NCBI GenBank assembly: GCA_002409375.1
Contig: DHNF01000158.1
Location: 8,278-15,644 of the forward strand
Direction of reading: 5' to 3'
DNA length: 7,367 bases
Source of the DNA: Ruminococcaceae bacterium UBA5423
GTDB lineage: Bacteria; Bacillota; Clostridia; Oscillospirales; Acutalibacteraceae
Shown: positions 5,224 to 7,367 of the stretch, one piece after another
How the letters are laid out: every line of letters begins with the position of its first letter
Position numbering within the stretch: position 1 is the stretch's first letter
Notes under the pieces: generated by a model
The model's database searches: none
Told to the model about the DNA's origin: nothing
What the model saw: only the letters and a program-made list of their open reading frames with translations
Program-made: the position numbers and the translations under genes

Positions 5224-6441
5224 ATGCTGGTAGTACAGAAATTCGGCGGAAGCTCGGTTGCTGACGCTAAGCGCATATTTAATGTTGCGCAAATTATTAC
5301 CGAAAAGTATAGTGAAGGTAACAGCGTAATAGTGGTTGTTTCCGCTCAGGGAGATACTACTGATGAACTAATAGAAAAAGCGAAAGAGATTAACCCTGCG
5401 GCCAGCCGACGAGAAATGGATATGCTGCTTTCCTCCGGCGAACAAATCTCAATTTCATTACTTGCAATGGCAATAGAAAAACTGGGGTTTCCTGTTGTTT
5501 CACTGTTAGGATGGCAGGCTGGGTATCACACTAATTCAACTCATACCACGGCGCGCATTAAACGAATTGAGCGTGAGCGTATCAAAACCGAATTGGATAA
5601 AAATAAAATTGTGATAATTGCAGGATTTCAGGGTATTAACCGGTTTGGAGATATAACCACTCTGGGACGAGGAGGTTCCGACACCAGTGCGGTTGCAGTC
5701 GCCGCCGCCATGCATGCAGATGTATGTCAGCTTTACACCGATGTCGAAGGCGTGTTTACAGCTGACCCGCGTAAAATTAAAAACGCGCAAAAACTTCCGG
5801 AAATTACTTATGACGAAATGTTGGAGCTTGCCACCCTGGGTGCACAGGTTCTTAATAACCGGTCAGTTGAAATGGCAAAAAAATATAATGTTGAAATTGA
5901 AGTCCTGTCCAGTCTGAATCAATCATCAGGCACCATGGTTAGGGAGGTAACAAAAATGGAAAAAATGCTGATAAAAAGTGTTGCAAAGGATGATAATGTC
6001 GCTCGCGTTATGATAGTGGGTATACCTGACAGACCCGGTATGGCGTTTCAGATTTTCTCACGCATAGCCAAGGCACATATAAATGTGGACATAATTCTTC
6101 AGTCGGTGGGACGCGACAATACAAAAGACATAACTTTCACAGTGTCGGCCGACAAGGGTGAGGATGCAGTCACCGCTTTAAAGGATTATATTGAACTAAT
6201 AGGCGGAAAAAGTATTTCTTATGATACCAATGTAGCAAAAATATCAATAGTCGGAGCAGGTATGGAAACGCACGAGGGTGTAGCCGCCCGCATGTTCGAG
6301 GCACTGGGCGATGCCGGCATTAACATTCATATGATTTCCACGAGCGAAATAAAGGTATCGGTCTTGATTGATGCGTCTGAAGCCGATCGTGCGGTATCAA
6401 TGGTTCACTCAGCGTTTTTTGATGACTTGTCAATAAAATAA
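5224..6441 (+). CDS. lysC: Aspartokinase, catalytic alpha chain (405 aa)
   Basis: This enzyme phosphorylates L-aspartate to 4-phospho-L-aspartate, the first step toward lysine, threonine and methionine. The amino acid kinase domain covers about residues 1-235, with KFGGSSV (6-12), SSGE (70-73), GFQG (134-137), TTLGRGGSDTSAV (145-157) and YTDVEGVFTADPR (171-183). Two ACT domains follow: the first has GIPDRPGMAFQIFSR (266-280), the second ISIVGAG (340-346) and ISTSEIKVSVLI (371-382). Three ATGs are in frame at 5206, 5215 and 5224. I chose 5224 because GAAAGG at 5208-5213 is its ribosome binding site and the protein then begins MLVVQKFGG, as in the family. The length matches the Bacillus-type enzyme that also makes a separate beta chain. 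No lysine riboswitch precedes it; it rides on the threonine-branch operon. No terminator is evident after the stop. Confidence 0.95.
   Translation: MLVVQKFGGSSVADAKRIFNVAQIITEKYSEGNSVIVVVSAQGDTTDELIEKAKEINPAASRREMDMLLSSGEQISISLLAMAIEKLGFPVVSLLGWQAGYHTNSTHTTARIKRIERERIKTELDKNKIVIIAGFQGINRFGDITTLGRGGSDTSAVAVAAAMHADVCQLYTDVEGVFTADPRKIKNAQKLPEITYDEMLELATLGAQVLNNRSVEMAKKYNVEIEVLSSLNQSSGTMVREVTKMEKMLIKSVAKDDNVARVMIVGIPDRPGMAFQIFSRIAKAHINVDIILQSVGRDNTKDITFTVSADKGEDAVTALKDYIELIGGKSISYDTNVAKISIVGAGMETHEGVAARMFEALGDAGINIHMISTSEIKVSVLIDASEADRAVSMVHSAFFDDLSIK
5941..5948 (+). promoter_or_regulatory. Internal ribosome binding site in lysC
   Basis: AGGGAGGT is a near-perfect Shine-Dalgarno sequence. Its second GG ends 8 bases before ATG 5956, which is in the lysC frame. 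It is stronger than the site used for the full-length protein. Confidence 0.8.
5956..6441 (+). CDS. lysC: Aspartokinase regulatory beta chain from an internal start (161 aa, nested in lysC)
   Basis: An in-frame ATG at lysC codon 245 follows AGGGAGGT with ideal spacing. Translation from it gives a 161-residue protein made of the two ACT domains only. Bacillus subtilis aspartokinase II is known to be an alpha2beta2 enzyme whose beta chain comes from an internal start at about the same codon. The beta chain here would pair with the alpha chain's own ACT domains to form the effector-binding regulatory unit. The site falls exactly in the linker between the kinase and ACT domains, which favours function over chance. 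Which amino acid is sensed cannot be read from the sequence. Confidence 0.8.
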   Translation: MEKMLIKSVAKDDNVARVMIVGIPDRPGMAFQIFSRIAKAHINVDIILQSVGRDNTKDITFTVSADKGEDAVTALKDYIELIGGKSISYDTNVAKISIVGAGMETHEGVAARMFEALGDAGINIHMISTSEIKVSVLIDASEADRAVSMVHSAFFDDLSIK

Positions 6442-6528
6442 CATACAGTAGCAGCAACCCGAGTGTTAAAAGCCCAACCGTTGTAATTTCCCAACGATCA
6501 TAAAAAGGTGACATCTTTGTAATAATAA

Positions 6529-6558
6529 TTGCATAACCGACGCAGATTATGATATAGT
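6529..6558 (+). promoter_or_regulatory. Candidate promoter for the downstream membrane protein gene
   Basis: The -35 box is TTGCAT (6529-6534) and the -10 box TATAGT (6553-6558), with an 18-base spacer. A TG at 6550-6551 makes it an extended -10. The ten bases ATGATATAGT are identical to those at the operon promoter near 2458. The predicted start near 6565 leaves about 38 bases of leader. This suggests the last gene is transcribed separately from lysC, though no terminator is visible in the 161-base gap. Confidence 0.5.
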
Positions 6559-6602
6559 TCGGTTGCACAAACAGACATGATTACAAAGGCAGGAAACCAT
6601 GA

Positions 6603-7367
6603 ATGAAAGAATATTTTTTAATTATAAAAGACAAATTGAAGCACCCATGGATAATGACTGTTATTCTTGTGGCCGTTATACCTCTATGTCCTGAATATGC
6701 TGCGCCGGTGCTGGCCTCGTGCTCTCTAATAACAGCGCACCTTGACGCGCGCGCCCGCGGCAGCGGTTTTCGGGTTGGCAATCTGGGTAAATTAATACTG
6801 ATATATATAGTATACATCGCAATCGGGGTACTGTACTCAACAAATATTTTGTCCACCCTTGCAACACTGGGCATGTGGATTGTGATGTTTATGGCATATA
6901 TTGCTTTAACAACTGTGCTGCAAAGCCGTAAGTGCCTTGATACGACATTTTTTGTCGTCACTTTGGTTGCCGGTGCTGTGGGGCTTATTGGCTGCGTGCA
7001 GTATATGCTGCGTGTCTCTCTCGGTTTGAAAATACCGACTGAGGTTTGGAGCTTTTTAGATGAACCTGTCTTTAATTTGTTGAACATTAAAATGAAAGAG
7101 TTTGAAAATGGATATCGAGTGTCATCCACTTTTAATAATCCTAATATTTTTGCCGAATTTATGGTAATGGCACTGCCCTTTGCCGCTTACTATTCGATTT
7201 ACGGCAAGCGTAAAAAATTGCACCTTTTGTGTCGCTTTTGCCTGATGGCTGCAGCGGGTGGAATTGCCTTTTCTTATTCCCGCGGCAGTTACACTGGGTT
7301 GCTTGCTGTGGCATTGGTTTTTGGTATAGCAAATATTAAAAATATATCTTTAATGGTTTTAACTATC
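6603..7367 (+). CDS. O-antigen ligase/polymerase-family membrane protein (Wzy_C/RfaL-like); 3' end outside window
   Basis: The frame is open to the window edge, and 255 N-terminal residues are present. It begins at ATG 6603 with GGCAGGAA ending 7 bases upstream; a second ATG at 6599 is out of frame and closes after about 30 codons. The protein is strongly hydrophobic, with helices near residues 14-32, 62-80, 84-104, 112-134, 181-198, 210-224 and 229-248, and a longer extracytoplasmic-type loop at about 135-180. RVSSTFNNPNIFAEF (172-186) and FSYSRGSYTGLLA (223-235) are typical of the O-antigen ligase/polymerase family (PF04932), which joins or transfers lipid-linked glycans outside the membrane. 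In a Gram-positive host the likely job is surface polysaccharide or glycoprotein assembly (inference). It is not functionally linked to lysC by content. Confidence 0.82.
   Translation, partial: MKEYFLIIKDKLKHPWIMTVILVAVIPLCPEYAAPVLASCSLITAHLDARARGSGFRVGNLGKLILIYIVYIAIGVLYSTNILSTLATLGMWIVMFMAYIALTTVLQSRKCLDTTFFVVTLVAGAVGLIGCVQYMLRVSLGLKIPTEVWSFLDEPVFNLLNIKMKEFENGYRVSSTFNNPNIFAEFMVMALPFAAYYSIYGKRKKLHLLCRFCLMAAAGGIAFSYSRGSYTGLLAVALVFGIANIKNISLMVLTI

Noticed and set aside
6479..6496. Hairpin CGTTG/CAACG as lysC terminator
   Set aside because: It has a five-base stem, an 8-base loop and no T run after it.
6581..7129. Minus-strand 182-residue reading frame
   Set aside because: It lies antisense to the O-antigen-ligase-like gene, whose frame has clear family motifs and a ribosome binding site. 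The minus frame shows no recognisable domain and no Shine-Dalgarno site.

Overview
The window looks like chromosomal DNA of a spore-forming Firmicute, most likely a Clostridia member. The clues are moderate-to-low GC by eye, strong purine-rich Shine-Dalgarno sites, two apparent TTG starts backed by such sites, a YtvI-type sporulation membrane protein, and an aspartokinase gene with an internal start of the Bacillus type. The species cannot be fixed from the sequence. No mobile element, CRISPR array, rRNA or tRNA was seen.

Layout. Positions 1-292 (minus) hold the 5' part of a left-handed beta-helix (hexapeptide repeat) protein that is usually labelled UDP-GlcNAc pyrophosphorylase. It is divergent from mntP (396-980, plus), a manganese exporter gene with a consensus promoter (TTGACA, 17 bp, TATAAT). 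mntP converges on ytvI (984-2099, minus), an AI-2E/PerM-family membrane protein of the sporulation YtvI type; only 3 bases separate their stops. A divergent intergenic region of about 400 bases (2100-2507) carries a minus promoter for ytvI and a strong plus promoter for the next operon.

The core is a threonine-branch operon of the aspartate pathway (2508-6441, plus). It contains an HTH-like plus ACT domain protein (UPF0735/PheB family), homoserine dehydrogenase (hom), homoserine kinase (thrB) and aspartokinase (lysC), with gaps of 46, 30 and 30 bases. LysC makes aspartyl phosphate, Hom makes homoserine, and ThrB makes O-phosphohomoserine, the precursor of threonine. asd and thrC are not in the window. 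lysC carries a strong in-frame internal ribosome binding site, so a free regulatory beta subunit is predicted. Hom keeps its catalytic core, but its C-terminal ACT-like domain has lost the usual D-x-PG ligand loop. The operon-leading protein has an intact ACT motif next to a helix-turn-helix-like segment, so amino-acid sensing may have shifted to that protein (inference).

After a 161-base gap with its own promoter candidate, the window ends inside an O-antigen ligase/polymerase-like membrane protein gene (6603 onward, plus). The most useful corrections are a TTG start at 2508 for the ACT protein, because a strong promoter lies inside the longer reading frame, and the two-product reading of lysC.
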